Assembly (NCBI RefSeq): GCF_002151125.1
Contig: NZ_MDJZ01000017.1
Location: 124,001-188,000, forward strand
Reading direction: 5' to 3'
From: Clavibacter michiganensis
GTDB lineage: Bacteria; Actinomycetota; Actinomycetes; Actinomycetales; Microbacteriaceae
DNA: 64,000 bases
In this document: piece by piece, positions 1 to 7,539 of the stretch
Numbering within the stretch: position 1 is the first letter of the stretch
Layout: each line of letters starts with the position of its first letter
Notes under the pieces: generated by a model
The model's database searches: none
What the model saw: the letters and a program-made list of their open reading frames with translations, nothing else
Told to the model about the DNA's origin: nothing
Position numbers and translations under genes: made by a program

Positions 1-466
1 GTGGAAGTGGGCCGGGCCCGCGACGACGGTGGAGGGGCCGACGTGGGGCGGCTGCATCGAGGTGATCGACCAGATCGCCATGGCCGGGCGCATGCCCGAG
101 GCCGCCAAGCTCGAAGGCGGGATCCTGCTGCTCGAGACGAGCGAGGAGGTGCCGTCGGCCGCCAGCGTGAGCCGCTGGGTGCGCGGGCTCGGCGAGCGCG
201 GGATCCTCGCCGTCGTCGCGGGCGTGCTCGTGGCGCGGCCGGTGACCATCGTGATGGGCCAGCCCGTGCCGTCGCCCGAGGAGCGCGCGCGGCTGCGGGC
301 CGAGCAGCGCGACACCGTCATCGAGCAGATCGCCCGGTACAACCCGCGCGCGGTGGTGTGCGTGGGCGTGCCGTTCGGGCACACGCGACCGCAGTGGATC
401 CTGCCCCACGGCGGGACGGTGCGGCTCGACGGGGCGGCGAAGACGGTGTTCGCGGACTACAGCTGA
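1..466 (+). CDS. S66-family LD-carboxypeptidase / MccF-like serine peptidase, C-terminal part
   Basis: The gene runs in from the left edge; reading frame 2 is open from base 2, so only about 154 C-terminal residues are present. The segment starting with PTWGGCIEV and followed by LLLETSEE and a C-terminal VGVPFGHTRPQ resembles the end of peptidase family S66, which contains LD-carboxypeptidases that trim cross-bridge D-Ala in murein recycling and MccF proteins that cleave microcin C. In this family the Glu of the ETSE motif and the His near the C-terminus complete the Ser-Glu-His triad; the Ser lies upstream of the window. Whether it is the murein or the antibiotic-resistance branch cannot be decided. 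The stop is TGA at 464-466. Confidence 0.75.
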   Translation, partial: WKWAGPATTVEGPTWGGCIEVIDQIAMAGRMPEAAKLEGGILLLETSEEVPSAASVSRWVRGLGERGILAVVAGVLVARPVTIVMGQPVPSPEERARLRAEQRDTVIEQIARYNPRAVVCVGVPFGHTRPQWILPHGGTVRLDGAAKTVFADYS

Positions 467-506
467 CGCGCGCCGGCGGTAGCGGCCAGCTGCGCTTCGC
501 GGCGGA

Positions 507-1538
507 TCAGTCGCGCGGCTCGCCCGTGAGCGGCCGGATGACGCGGTGGCCGTCGAGGGAGCGGGCCGCCTCCAGGACGTGGGCGGGCGTGATCGCGAGG
601 AGGGCCGGATCCGGGATCGCCGAGAAGGTGTCGCCGAGGCGCTGCGATGCATCGGTCAGCACGATGTGCGGGCCGGACGCGGGCGGGCCCCACTCCTCGG
701 GCGGGGCCGGGCCGAAGATCACGACCGAGGGGATGCCGTAGGCGGTCGCGAGGTGGGCGGCGCCGGTGTCGGCGGAGATCACGAGGTCGGCGGCGGCGAT
801 GATGCCGGCGAACGCGTCGAGGGCCAGCTCGCCGGCGAGCACGGTCTCTGTGGGCATGCCGGCGATCGCGGCGACCTCGAGGGCGCGCTCGCGCTCCTTG
901 TCGGATCCGGTGAAGACCACCGTGCGGCCCTCGTCGGCGAGCGCGCGGGCGACCTCGGCGAAGCGGTCGACGGGCCACTGGCGGGATCCGTACGCGGCGC
1001 CCACGTGGATCACGACGGCGTGCTCGGCGACGGGCGGCTCGGTGGGCAGGAGGATGCCGACGTCCTCCGGATCCGCGGGCATGCCGTGCCAGGAGACCAG
1101 CCGGGCCCAGCGGTAGCGCTCCAGGACGTGGTCCTCCCACGCGGGGCCGTCGGCGGCGGGCATCCCGTCCAGCTCGGGCGCGGCGTGGCCGAGGGTGCGG
1201 TGGGGGCGCAGCTCGTGGAGGAGGGTGCGGCTCTCGATGCCGGCGCCGTGTAGGTTGATCGCGAGGTCGACCGTGCCGGGCTCGCGCGCGATGGGGTGGT
1301 CGAAGCCCTGCTGCGGGAGGTGCTCGTCGACCATGCCGAGGAGCTTCACGACGGGCGCGAGCCAGCCGGTGGTCGCGAGCGAGATGCGGGCGTCGGGGTG
1401 CGCGCGGCGGATGGCACGGAGAGCGGGGACGGCCACGAGGATGTCGCCGAGCTTGATGGCGCGGAGGACGAGGATCTCGGCGGGGGCGTCGGGAGCGGGC
1501 ACGGCGTCGGGAGCGGCGCTGGCGCCGGGGATCTGCAT
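507..1538 (-). CDS. GT9 (heptosyltransferase-type) glycosyltransferase
   Basis: A 343-residue GT-B fold enzyme of family GT9, the family of ADP-heptose:LPS heptosyltransferases. The N-terminal Rossmann entry carries KLGD at residues 29-32, preceded by a hydrophobic strand. The C-terminal nucleotide-sugar domain shows HVGAAYGSRQWP, then SADTGAAHLA and FGPAPPEEWGP, all in the expected order for GT9. No signal peptide or membrane segment is seen, so it should act at the inner face of the membrane. It stands apart from the heptose operon at 7.5-13.7 kb but is one of three GT9 domains in the window, which suggests a shared glycan. No clear Shine-Dalgarno precedes the ATG; instead a hexamer CAGGCT ends 7 bases upstream, compatible with a leaderless transcript. 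Donor and acceptor are unknown. Confidence 0.85.
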   Translation of the reverse strand: MQIPGASAAPDAVPAPDAPAEILVLRAIKLGDILVAVPALRAIRRAHPDARISLATTGWLAPVVKLLGMVDEHLPQQGFDHPIAREPGTVDLAINLHGAGIESRTLLHELRPHRTLGHAAPELDGMPAADGPAWEDHVLERYRWARLVSWHGMPADPEDVGILLPTEPPVAEHAVVIHVGAAYGSRQWPVDRFAEVARALADEGRTVVFTGSDKERERALEVAAIAGMPTETVLAGELALDAFAGIIAAADLVISADTGAAHLATAYGIPSVVIFGPAPPEEWGPPASGPHIVLTDASQRLGDTFSAIPDPALLAITPAHVLEAARSLDGHRVIRPLTGEPRD

Positions 1539-1596
1539 GGGTTCCAGCCTGGCAGAGGAGCGGAGCGGCGGTCGGGGCGGAGGCAGACCGCCCGGG

Positions 1597-2262
1597 TCAG
1601 ACCGCCCGCGCCCGCCGGATCAGCCGCGACACGATGAACCACACGACGAGCAGCGCGATGATGCCGACGGCCGCGTACGAGATCAGGCCGCTCCACTCCT
1701 CCAGCACCGGGCGGATCGCCGGGCCGAACGCGAAGCCGAGGCCCACCCAGATGGCGTTCCAGGCGCCGGATCCGATGATCGTGTAGAGCGAGAATCGCCA
1801 GATCGGCATGCGCTCGATGCCCGCGGGGATGGAGATGAAGGAGCGCACGAGCGGCACGCAGCGACCGAGGAGCACGGCGGTGCCGCCCCAGCGCTGGAAG
1901 AACGCCTCGGCCTTGTCGAAGTCGGCGTAGTCGAGCAGCGGGATCCGGCCGACGAGCCGGCGGGTGCGGTTCCGGCCGAGCGCGGCGCCGATCGCGTACC
2001 AGATGAGCGCGCCCACGAGCGCGCCGATCGTGGCCGCGGCCCACGCGCCCCACGCGTTCATCCGGCCCTCGTAGGCGAGGAAGCCGGCCACCGGGAGGAT
2101 CGCCTCGGACGGGATCGGCGGCACGAACGTCTCGATGAGGACGGCGAGGCCGACACCCACCTCCCCCAGCACCTCGATGAGGGAGAGGACCCAGCCGACG
2201 AAGCCGTCGTATCCCTCGCTCGGGTGGATCGCTGCGGGGATCGCTGCCTGGATGGCGCTCAT
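1597..2262 (-). CDS. DedA family membrane protein
   Basis: A 221-residue polytopic membrane protein of the DedA/SNARE-associated (VTT) family; characterised members are lipid scramblases or flippases, for example for undecaprenyl phosphate, and support membrane integrity. The family signature FVPPIPSEA followed by LPVAGFLA lies at about residues 46-62, and the second signature GRCVPLVRS followed by ISIPAGI at about 140-155. The open frame extends upstream to 2439, but the ATG at 2262 is preferred because the family begins about 25 residues before the first helix and GAGAGG-like purines precede it. Location upstream of several glycosyltransferase genes is compatible with lipid-carrier recycling, but this is inference. 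Confidence 0.88.
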   Translation of the reverse strand: MSAIQAAIPAAIHPSEGYDGFVGWVLSLIEVLGEVGVGLAVLIETFVPPIPSEAILPVAGFLAYEGRMNAWGAWAAATIGALVGALIWYAIGAALGRNRTRRLVGRIPLLDYADFDKAEAFFQRWGGTAVLLGRCVPLVRSFISIPAGIERMPIWRFSLYTIIGSGAWNAIWVGLGFAFGPAIRPVLEEWSGLISYAAVGIIALLVVWFIVSRLIRRARAV

Positions 2263-2555
2263 GCGGCCTCTCGTTCTCTCGGGGGGTCGGGCGTCGTGGT
2301 GCGTGGACGGCAGGGCCGTGGGATGCGCGGCCGTGGACCGCGTGCGGGCGGCGCGGATGGCACACCCCCGATCCGCGAGCTTAGGGAATGCGATTCCACA
2401 ACCGCTGAATCGGCGGTGGTCCGTGCGGCGGACGGCCATGGATCCGCGGGAGGACGACGGATCCGCGGGGACACGAGAGGCTGGATCCGCGGCGCGCGCC
2501 GCCCCGCCCGACCGACGCCCCGCCTGACTGACGCCCCCTGCTGAGGAGCCCCGCC

Positions 2556-3563
2556 GTGATCCACCCCGCCCGCGCCACCGTCCGACCCGCCCAGCCCGCC
2601 CGCTCCGCCCGGCCCGCCCGCCTCCCCCTGGCCGCGACGCTCACCGCCGCCCTCCTCGCCGGATGCGCGGCTTCCCCGGCCGAGGCCCCGACGGCTCCGC
2701 CCGCGTCCGCGTCGGCCGCGCCGTCCGCATCCGCCGCACCCGCCGTCGACCAGGCCGCCGCGGATGCCGCCTTCGCCGCGCTCGAGGAGCGCTTCGGCGC
2801 GCGGCTCGGGGTGCACGCCGTCGACACCGGCACGGGCGCCGAGGTCTCCTGGCGCGCGGACGAGCGGTTCGCGTACGCCTCCACCATCAAGGCGCCGCTC
2901 GCGGCCGCGCTGCTCGACCGCGTCGGCGTCGACGGGATGGAGCGCGCCGTGCCGATCGAGGCGGCCGACATCCTCGAGTACGCGCCCGTCACCGAGACCC
3001 GCGTGGGCGGCACGATGACCCTCCGCGAGCTGGCCGACGCGGCCATGACCCGGAGCGACAACACCGCCGCGCACCTCCTGCTCGAGGCGCTGGGGGGCCC
3101 GGCCGAGCTGGATGCGGCGCTCACGGCCCTGGGCGACGACACGACGGTCGTCTCCCGCACCGAGCCCGACCTCAACGAGGCGACTCCCGGCGACGACCGC
3201 GACACCACGACCCCGCGCGCGGCGGCCGCGTACCTCCGCGCCTACGCACTCGGCGACCCGGGTGCGATCGCGGATCCCCTCGACGACGACGAGCGCGCCC
3301 TGTTCACCGGCTGGTTGAAGGCGACGCAGACCGGCGCGACGCTCGTGCGCGCCGAGCTGCCGGCGGACTGGACGGTCGGCGACAAGTCGGGCCTCGGCGC
3401 CTACGCGAGCCGCGGCGACATCGCGGTGATCTGGCGGTCGGACGCCGCGCCCATCGTCATCGCCGTGCACTCCGCGAAGGACCAGCAGGACGCGGATGCC
3501 GACGACGCCCTCATCTCGGGCGCCGCGAAGGCCGCGGCGGAGGCGCTGGGCGCGCTCGGCTGA
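2556..3563 (+). CDS. Class A beta-lactamase-like serine hydrolase, lipoprotein
   Basis: A 335-residue protein with an N-terminal signal peptide ending in a lipobox (LLAGC, Cys37), then an Ala/Pro/Ser-rich linker to residue 65 and a serine beta-lactamase domain. The catalytic elements of class A are all visible: Ser109-Thr-Ile-Lys112 (SxxK), Ser167-Asp-Asn169 (SDN), Glu203-Pro-Asp-Leu-Asn207 (the ExxLN omega loop) and Lys277-Ser-Gly279 (KTG/KSG). It therefore looks active, hydrolysing beta-lactams on the outer face of the membrane, although substrate range cannot be predicted. Translation starts at GTG 2556, placed 7 bases after GAGGAG at 2543-2548. It is monocistronic, and no BlaI/BlaR-type regulator lies beside it. 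Confidence 0.9.
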   Translation: MIHPARATVRPAQPARSARPARLPLAATLTAALLAGCAASPAEAPTAPPASASAAPSASAAPAVDQAAADAAFAALEERFGARLGVHAVDTGTGAEVSWRADERFAYASTIKAPLAAALLDRVGVDGMERAVPIEAADILEYAPVTETRVGGTMTLRELADAAMTRSDNTAAHLLLEALGGPAELDAALTALGDDTTVVSRTEPDLNEATPGDDRDTTTPRAAAAYLRAYALGDPGAIADPLDDDERALFTGWLKATQTGATLVRAELPADWTVGDKSGLGAYASRGDIAVIWRSDAAPIVIAVHSAKDQQDADADDALISGAAKAAAEALGALG

Positions 3564-3582
3564 CGGGCGCGGGCCGGCCGGA

Positions 3583-4206
3583 TCAGCGCCCGCCGTCCTC
3601 CGCGAGCAGCGCCAGCGCCCGGGACAGGTCGGCGACGGCCTGCTCGGCGGCCCGGTCGGCGCCGTCGTCGCGGCGCGCGAGCCAGGCGCCGACGATCCCC
3701 TGCATGCCCGCGACCGCGAGGGCCGCGCATCGCCCGGCGCGCGCGTCGTCGAGGCCGGCCGCGGCGAACCGGCGGCGCGTCTCCTCCACGTAGCGGCCGT
3801 GCTCCCAGGCGGGCAGGTCGGCGAGCGCGGGGATCCGCTGCACCGCGGACGCCAGGTCGAGCAGCACGCGCTGGCGGTCGGGCTCGCGGCGCACCCGGTC
3901 GAGCTCGGCGCGGAGGGTCGCGGCGACGACCTCGCCGAGCGGCGCACCCGTGGGATCCTCGGCCGCCTCCAGCTGCGCGACGACCGCCTCGACCTCCTGC
4001 CGCAGCAGCGCGCCGAGCAGCTCCTCGCGGACGCCGAAGCAGTAGTGGAAGGCGCCGTGCGCGAGGCCGGCCTCCGCGGTGATCGCCCGCGTGCTCGCTC
4101 CCGCGACGCCCGTGACGGCCATCACGCGCACCGCGGCGTCGAGCAGCTCGGCCCGCCGGGCGTCCCGGGACCCGTACGCGCGGGTGCTCTCGGAGGCGGC
4201 CTTCAT
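3583..4206 (-). CDS. TetR/AcrR family transcriptional regulator
   Basis: A 207-residue regulator with a TetR-type N-terminal helix-turn-helix at about residues 18-62 (RRAELLDAAVRVMA, then AGLAHGAFHYCFG). The C-terminal ligand-binding half is helical and not assignable to a ligand. The gene is divergent from the GNAT acetyltransferase at 4272, with only 65 bases between the start codons, so the regulator probably controls itself and the acetyltransferase from that interval. The start ATG at 4206 precedes the conserved HTH by the usual distance. Confidence 0.88.
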   Translation of the reverse strand: MKAASESTRAYGSRDARRAELLDAAVRVMAVTGVAGASTRAITAEAGLAHGAFHYCFGVREELLGALLRQEVEAVVAQLEAAEDPTGAPLGEVVAATLRAELDRVRREPDRQRVLLDLASAVQRIPALADLPAWEHGRYVEETRRRFAAAGLDDARAGRCAALAVAGMQGIVGAWLARRDDGADRAAEQAVADLSRALALLAEDGGR

Positions 4207-4259
4207 GGGAGAAAGCTACCAACCGCGGAAGATTCGGCCACCTGGCCCAATCACTTGTC

Positions 4260-4271
4260 TAGCGTCGGGGC
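4260..4271 (+). promoter_or_regulatory. -10 hexamer of a leaderless promoter for the GNAT gene
   Basis: TAGCGT at 4260-4265 ends six bases before the ATG at 4272. No ribosome binding site lies between, so transcription would start at or next to the A of the start codon. This spacing recurs at several genes in the window. Confidence 0.55.
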
Positions 4272-4904
4272 ATGAGCACCGACCGCCCCGCCGCCCCCGC
4301 CATCCGCACCGCCCGCGCCGCCGACCTCGAGGGCGCATCCGCGGTGCTCGCCGAGGCCTTCGCGGAGGATCCCGTGATGCGCGACTTCCTCCCCGCCCAC
4401 GGCGACCGACGCGCGCGCCTCGCGCTCCTCTTCGCCGCGCTCATGCGGAGCGGGCCGCTGGCCGCGGGCACCGTCGACGTCGCGGTCGACGCCGACGGGC
4501 GGATCCTCGGCGCGGCCGTCTGGGAGGCACCGGGCGGCGTCCCGGCGCACCGCCTCCTCCTGCGCGCGCCGCTGTTCCTCCGCGCGCTCGGGATCCGCGG
4601 CGTGCTGCGCGCCGCCGGCCACCTCGCCGCCATGCACCGGGCCCGGCCGGGCCTGCCGCACTGGTACCTCGCGGAGGTCGGCGTGGGGTCGGCCGCGCGC
4701 GGGCTCGGCGTCGGATCCGCGCTGCTCGCCCACGGCCTCGCCCGCGTCGACGCGTCGAGCGCCCCCGCCTACCTGGAGTCGTCGACCGAGCGCAACCGCG
4801 CCCTCTACCGCCGCGCCGCGTTCCTCGAGCTGGGCCTGATCCCGGGCCTCGCGTCATCCCGCCCGGCGGCGATGTGGCGTCCGGCGGGGGTCGCGGGCGC
4901 CTGA
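4272..4904 (+). CDS. GNAT family N-acetyltransferase
   Basis: A 210-residue protein with the Gcn5-related acetyltransferase fold. The acetyl-CoA pyrophosphate-binding motif A is visible at about residues 136-155 (VGVGSAARGLGVGSALL), followed by a beta-strand (APAYLESS) and the terminal NRALYRRAAFLELG element. The substrate is unknown. It is divergently transcribed from a TetR regulator, a common arrangement for small-molecule-responsive modifying enzymes. The ATG at 4272 has no ribosome binding site but sits exactly where a leaderless transcript from TAGCGT would begin. Confidence 0.88.
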   Translation: MSTDRPAAPAIRTARAADLEGASAVLAEAFAEDPVMRDFLPAHGDRRARLALLFAALMRSGPLAAGTVDVAVDADGRILGAAVWEAPGGVPAHRLLLRAPLFLRALGIRGVLRAAGHLAAMHRARPGLPHWYLAEVGVGSAARGLGVGSALLAHGLARVDASSAPAYLESSTERNRALYRRAAFLELGLIPGLASSRPAAMWRPAGVAGA

Positions 4905-5007
4905 TCCCGCGCGCGCCGCGGTCACGCCATCGAAGTACAGCGCGTCCGTGCACATGCGTCGCCGGGCTCACGACCACGACTCATTCCCCATGACGCCAGC
5001 AGCGCTC

Positions 5008-5036
5008 TCGACAGGCGATCGCGCGGCTAGTATCCT
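5008..5036 (+). promoter_or_regulatory. Promoter of the AbiF-like leader and gene
   Basis: TCGACA at 5008-5013 and TATCCT at 5031-5036 are separated by exactly 17 bases and match the sigma-70-type consensus well. The predicted transcript starts near 5042-5043, where an ATG is immediately followed by TAG, and runs into the hairpin leader upstream of the Abi gene. Confidence 0.6.
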
Positions 5037-5041
5037 CGACC

Positions 5042-5097
5042 ATGTAGCGCCCCAGGACCATTCGACTCCGGTCGGACTCCTGGGGCCATCGTCGTTT
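5042..5097 (+). ncRNA. Hairpin leader RNA upstream of the Abi_2 gene (abiF-RNA-like candidate)
   Basis: The predicted 5' leader contains a perfect 9-bp stem, GCCCCAGGA at 5049... to 5057 pairing with TCCTGGGGC at 5078-5086. Its 20-base apical part can fold a small inner hairpin (GAC 5064-5066 with GTC 5071-5073), and loop bases CGAC 5063-5066 can alternatively pair with GTCG at 5091-5094, a possible pseudoknot. Structured non-coding RNAs (the abiF RNA motif) are known upstream of Abi_2-family HEPN genes, where they act as RNA antitoxins. That this leader is such an RNA is inference from position and fold; sequence agreement with the known motif could not be tested. Confidence 0.45.
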
Positions 5098-5107
5098 AAG
5101 GAGCGCG

Positions 5108-5800
5108 ATGATCGACCCCGCGACACTCCCCGCGCTCCCCTCCCTGCTGAGCGCACCGAGGTTCGCCCGTTATCGAGACCGCTATTCGGGTGATGTCGGC
5201 CTGGCGCTCCGCCTGTATGCGTGGAACATGGAGCTGACAGCGGCGTGCTGGGGTCCCGTCAGCGTGGTCGAGGTCGTGGTCCGGAACAGCATCCACGACG
5301 CATTGCGACGCGACCGTCGGGACGACTGGTGGGAGGAACCGCACGTGCGGCTCCTGGATCGAGAGCGCTTCGCGATCTCCGCCACGATCGAGAAGCTGCG
5401 GCGACGCGGAGTCGACGCGCCGACGCCCGGACAGATCGTGGCGGCGACGAGCTTCGGGCTGTGGGTGGGCCTGACCGATGCCGGCCTCCCACGCCACCCG
5501 CTCTTGAGCTACGAGACAGCTCTCTGGCAGCCGCGCATCCGGAAGGCGTTCCCACACCTCGGGACGGTGAGGCGGAAGGAGCTGCACCGGAAGCTGGACG
5601 GCATCCGCGTCTTCCGCAACCGGCTCGCCCATCATGAGCCGATCTACGCGGCGCCCATCCCGCGGATCCTCGCCGACATGATCGACATCGCGGGCTACGT
5701 GCACGCGGATGCCGCTACCCTCATCGACGGCGCCCAACGCGTCGAGTCCACGATGGCGCGGATGCGGGCGGCCGTCGGCTCAGGCGAGTGCTGCATCTGA
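5108..5800 (+). CDS. Abi_2 / AbiF-like HEPN protein (abortive infection type)
   Basis: A 230-residue protein resembling the Abi_2 (AbiD/AbiF-like) family of abortive-infection proteins, which contain a HEPN RNase domain. The decisive feature is the C-terminal VFRNRLAHHEPIY, giving the HEPN Rx4H catalytic motif as Arg170 and His175. An N-terminal VEVVVRNSIHDAL element (Glu55, Arg59) is the usual family segment, as is FGLWVGL in the middle. The ATG at 5108 follows AAGGAG at 5098-5103. It is preceded by its own promoter and a hairpin leader and is flanked by unrelated housekeeping-type genes, as solitary defence genes often are. Predicted role: RNA cleavage causing growth arrest during phage infection, held in check by the leader RNA; the second half is inference. 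Confidence 0.75.
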   Translation: MIDPATLPALPSLLSAPRFARYRDRYSGDVGLALRLYAWNMELTAACWGPVSVVEVVVRNSIHDALRRDRRDDWWEEPHVRLLDRERFAISATIEKLRRRGVDAPTPGQIVAATSFGLWVGLTDAGLPRHPLLSYETALWQPRIRKAFPHLGTVRRKELHRKLDGIRVFRNRLAHHEPIYAAPIPRILADMIDIAGYVHADAATLIDGAQRVESTMARMRAAVGSGECCI

Positions 5801-5864
5801 CGCCCCTCGTGACATCTCCCCGCCAGCGTCGCCCGCCGGCGCCGCACTGGGGGACGATGGATCC

Positions 5865-6710
5865 ATGACCCTCAGCGCCGACGGCACCCTCACGGACGGG
5901 CGGGCGCTGATCGGCCCGGTCGAGGCCCCCGCCCTGCACGTGATGACGTACAACATCCGCCGCCTGTTCGCGCACTACCGACCCGGCAGCCCCGACCGCT
6001 GGGCGGACCGCGAGCCGCTCCTCGCCGCGCTCCTCCAGCGCGAGCAGCCCGCGCTCCTCGGCACGCAGGAGGCGATGCCCACGCAGGGGCGCGCCCTGTC
6101 GCACGCACTCGGGCGGCACTACCGGCGGATCGGGCACGGCCGCAACGCCGACGGCCACGGCGAGGGCTGCCCCACCTTCTACGACACGCGCCGGCTCGAG
6201 CTCACGAGCTGGCGGCAGGTCGCCCTCTCGGACACTCCCGCGGTCGCCGGATCCCGTAGCTGGGGCAACATGGTGCCGCGGATCGCCGTGGTCGCCGACT
6301 TCACCGACCGCGCGACGGGCCTCCCGCTGCGGCACGTGAACACGCACTTCGACCACCTCTCGCGCCGGTCGCGCGAGGCGAGCGCGCGGATGATGCTCGA
6401 GATCGTCTCCGAGGTGCAGGCGCCCACGATCGTGGCGGGCGACACGAACGCGGGCGTCGACACCGAGCCGCACCGGCTGCTCGTGGAGTCGGGCGCGCTC
6501 GTCGACGCGTGGGACGGCGCCCGCGAGCGCCTCACACCCGAGTGGGGCACGTGGTCGAACTACAAGGCGCCGAAGCGCACGACCCGGCGCATCGACTGGA
6601 TGCTCGTCACGCCCGACATCGAGGTGGAGCGCGTCGGCATCAACACCACGCGGATCGGCGGGCGCGCGCCGAGCGACCACGAGGCGCTGCAGGCGGTGGT
6701 GCGGTGCTGA
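5865..6710 (+). CDS. Endonuclease/exonuclease/phosphatase (EEP) family protein
   Basis: A 281-residue cytosolic enzyme of the EEP/DNase I fold. All hallmark motifs are present in order: MTYNIRR at residues 27-33, GTQEA ending at residue 70 (metal-binding Glu69), NTHFDH in the middle, AGDTNAG, and the terminal SDHEAL. Such proteins hydrolyse phosphodiesters or phosphomonoesters (nucleic acids, phospholipids or sugar phosphates); the exact substrate is not predictable. The frame is open further upstream, but ATG 5865 is chosen because the family starts shortly before the MTYN strand; GACGAT ends six bases before it, the leaderless spacing. The stop codon overlaps the next gene's GTG start, so the two are probably co-translated. 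Confidence 0.88.
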   Translation: MTLSADGTLTDGRALIGPVEAPALHVMTYNIRRLFAHYRPGSPDRWADREPLLAALLQREQPALLGTQEAMPTQGRALSHALGRHYRRIGHGRNADGHGEGCPTFYDTRRLELTSWRQVALSDTPAVAGSRSWGNMVPRIAVVADFTDRATGLPLRHVNTHFDHLSRRSREASARMMLEIVSEVQAPTIVAGDTNAGVDTEPHRLLVESGALVDAWDGARERLTPEWGTWSNYKAPKRTTRRIDWMLVTPDIEVERVGINTTRIGGRAPSDHEALQAVVRC

Positions 6711-7363
6711 CGGATCCGACCGCGCCGACCCCGCCGGACGCACCGACCCCACCCGAGGACGTCGCGGCCTTCGCCGGGCTGGCCGGGCTCACCTTCCTGC
6801 AGCCGCCGCGCGGGATCACGGCCGTGCTCGCCGACGTCGTCCGCGTGATCGGGCTGCTCACGTTCCTCGTCTCCGTGTTCGCGTGGACGGGCACGACCTC
6901 CGCGATGTTCGCGCTCGCGCTGCTCGGGCTCGTGGCGCCGCGGGGGCTCGGGGCGAGGCCCGGGCTCGACCTCGCCATCGGGATCACGACGCTCGTCTCC
7001 GCCGCCAGCAACCGGCTCGACCTGTACGAGCGGCTGCCGTGGTGGGACATCCCCGCGCACCTCGTCACGACGGCCGCGCTCGCCGCGCTCGTGATCCTGC
7101 TGGCCGACCGCGCCGGCGTCGTCGTCGACCGGCGGCCGCTGCCCCTCGGGATCCTCAGCCTCACGGTGGGCCTCGCGCTCTCGGCGCTGTGGGAGCTCGG
7201 CGAGTGGGCGGGGCAGGCATGGCTCGACCCCGCGATCCTCACCGGCTACGACGACACGATCGGCGACATGGCGGTCGGCGGGCTGGGGGCGCTGCTGATC
7301 GCGCCGCTGATGCCGATGCTGCTGGCGCGGTCGCGGTGGATCGCGGAGGCGCCCGCGCGCTGA
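6704..7363 (+). CDS. Polytopic membrane protein, YjdF/DUF2238-like
   Basis: A 219-residue integral membrane protein with about five predicted helices after a Pro-rich cytoplasmic N-terminus. The pattern WDIPAHLVTTAALAAL, then LSALWELGEWAG, and YDDTIGDMAVGGLGALLIAPL resembles the DUF2238/YjdF family, whose function is unknown. The GTG start at 6704 overlaps the end of the EEP gene (stop at 6708-6710), indicating translational coupling and possibly a shared physiological context such as lipid or envelope turnover. I am fairly sure of the coding assignment and moderately sure of the family. Confidence 0.7.
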   Translation: MLTDPTAPTPPDAPTPPEDVAAFAGLAGLTFLQPPRGITAVLADVVRVIGLLTFLVSVFAWTGTTSAMFALALLGLVAPRGLGARPGLDLAIGITTLVSAASNRLDLYERLPWWDIPAHLVTTAALAALVILLADRAGVVVDRRPLPLGILSLTVGLALSALWELGEWAGQAWLDPAILTGYDDTIGDMAVGGLGALLIAPLMPMLLARSRWIAEAPAR

Positions 7364-7433
7364 CGCCGTCGGGCGGCCCCACCCGCCCGCGCCCGCGCCC
7401 GCGCCCCCATTGCCGCGCCCCCGCCCGAGGGCG

Positions 7434-7531
7434 CTGCTCCTCCCCGTGCTGGGGCGCTGCTCCTCCCGCGTGCGGAGGAGTGTGACGGCACGAGGAGAAG
7501 TGCTCGGGGCCGGGTTTGGGAGGAGGAGCAG
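7434..7531 (+). promoter_or_regulatory. Leader with two anti-Shine-Dalgarno copies upstream of the heptose operon
   Basis: CTGCTCCTCC occurs twice (7434-7443 and 7457-7466). Each copy is perfectly complementary to GGAGGAGCAG at 7522-7531, which contains the ribosome binding site of the first heptose gene. The second copy can instead form a local 7-bp hairpin with GGAGGAG at 7474-7480. The mutually exclusive pairings suggest translational control of the operon, but no known riboswitch was recognised. Confidence 0.4.
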
Positions 7532-7539
7532 TCGGGTAC

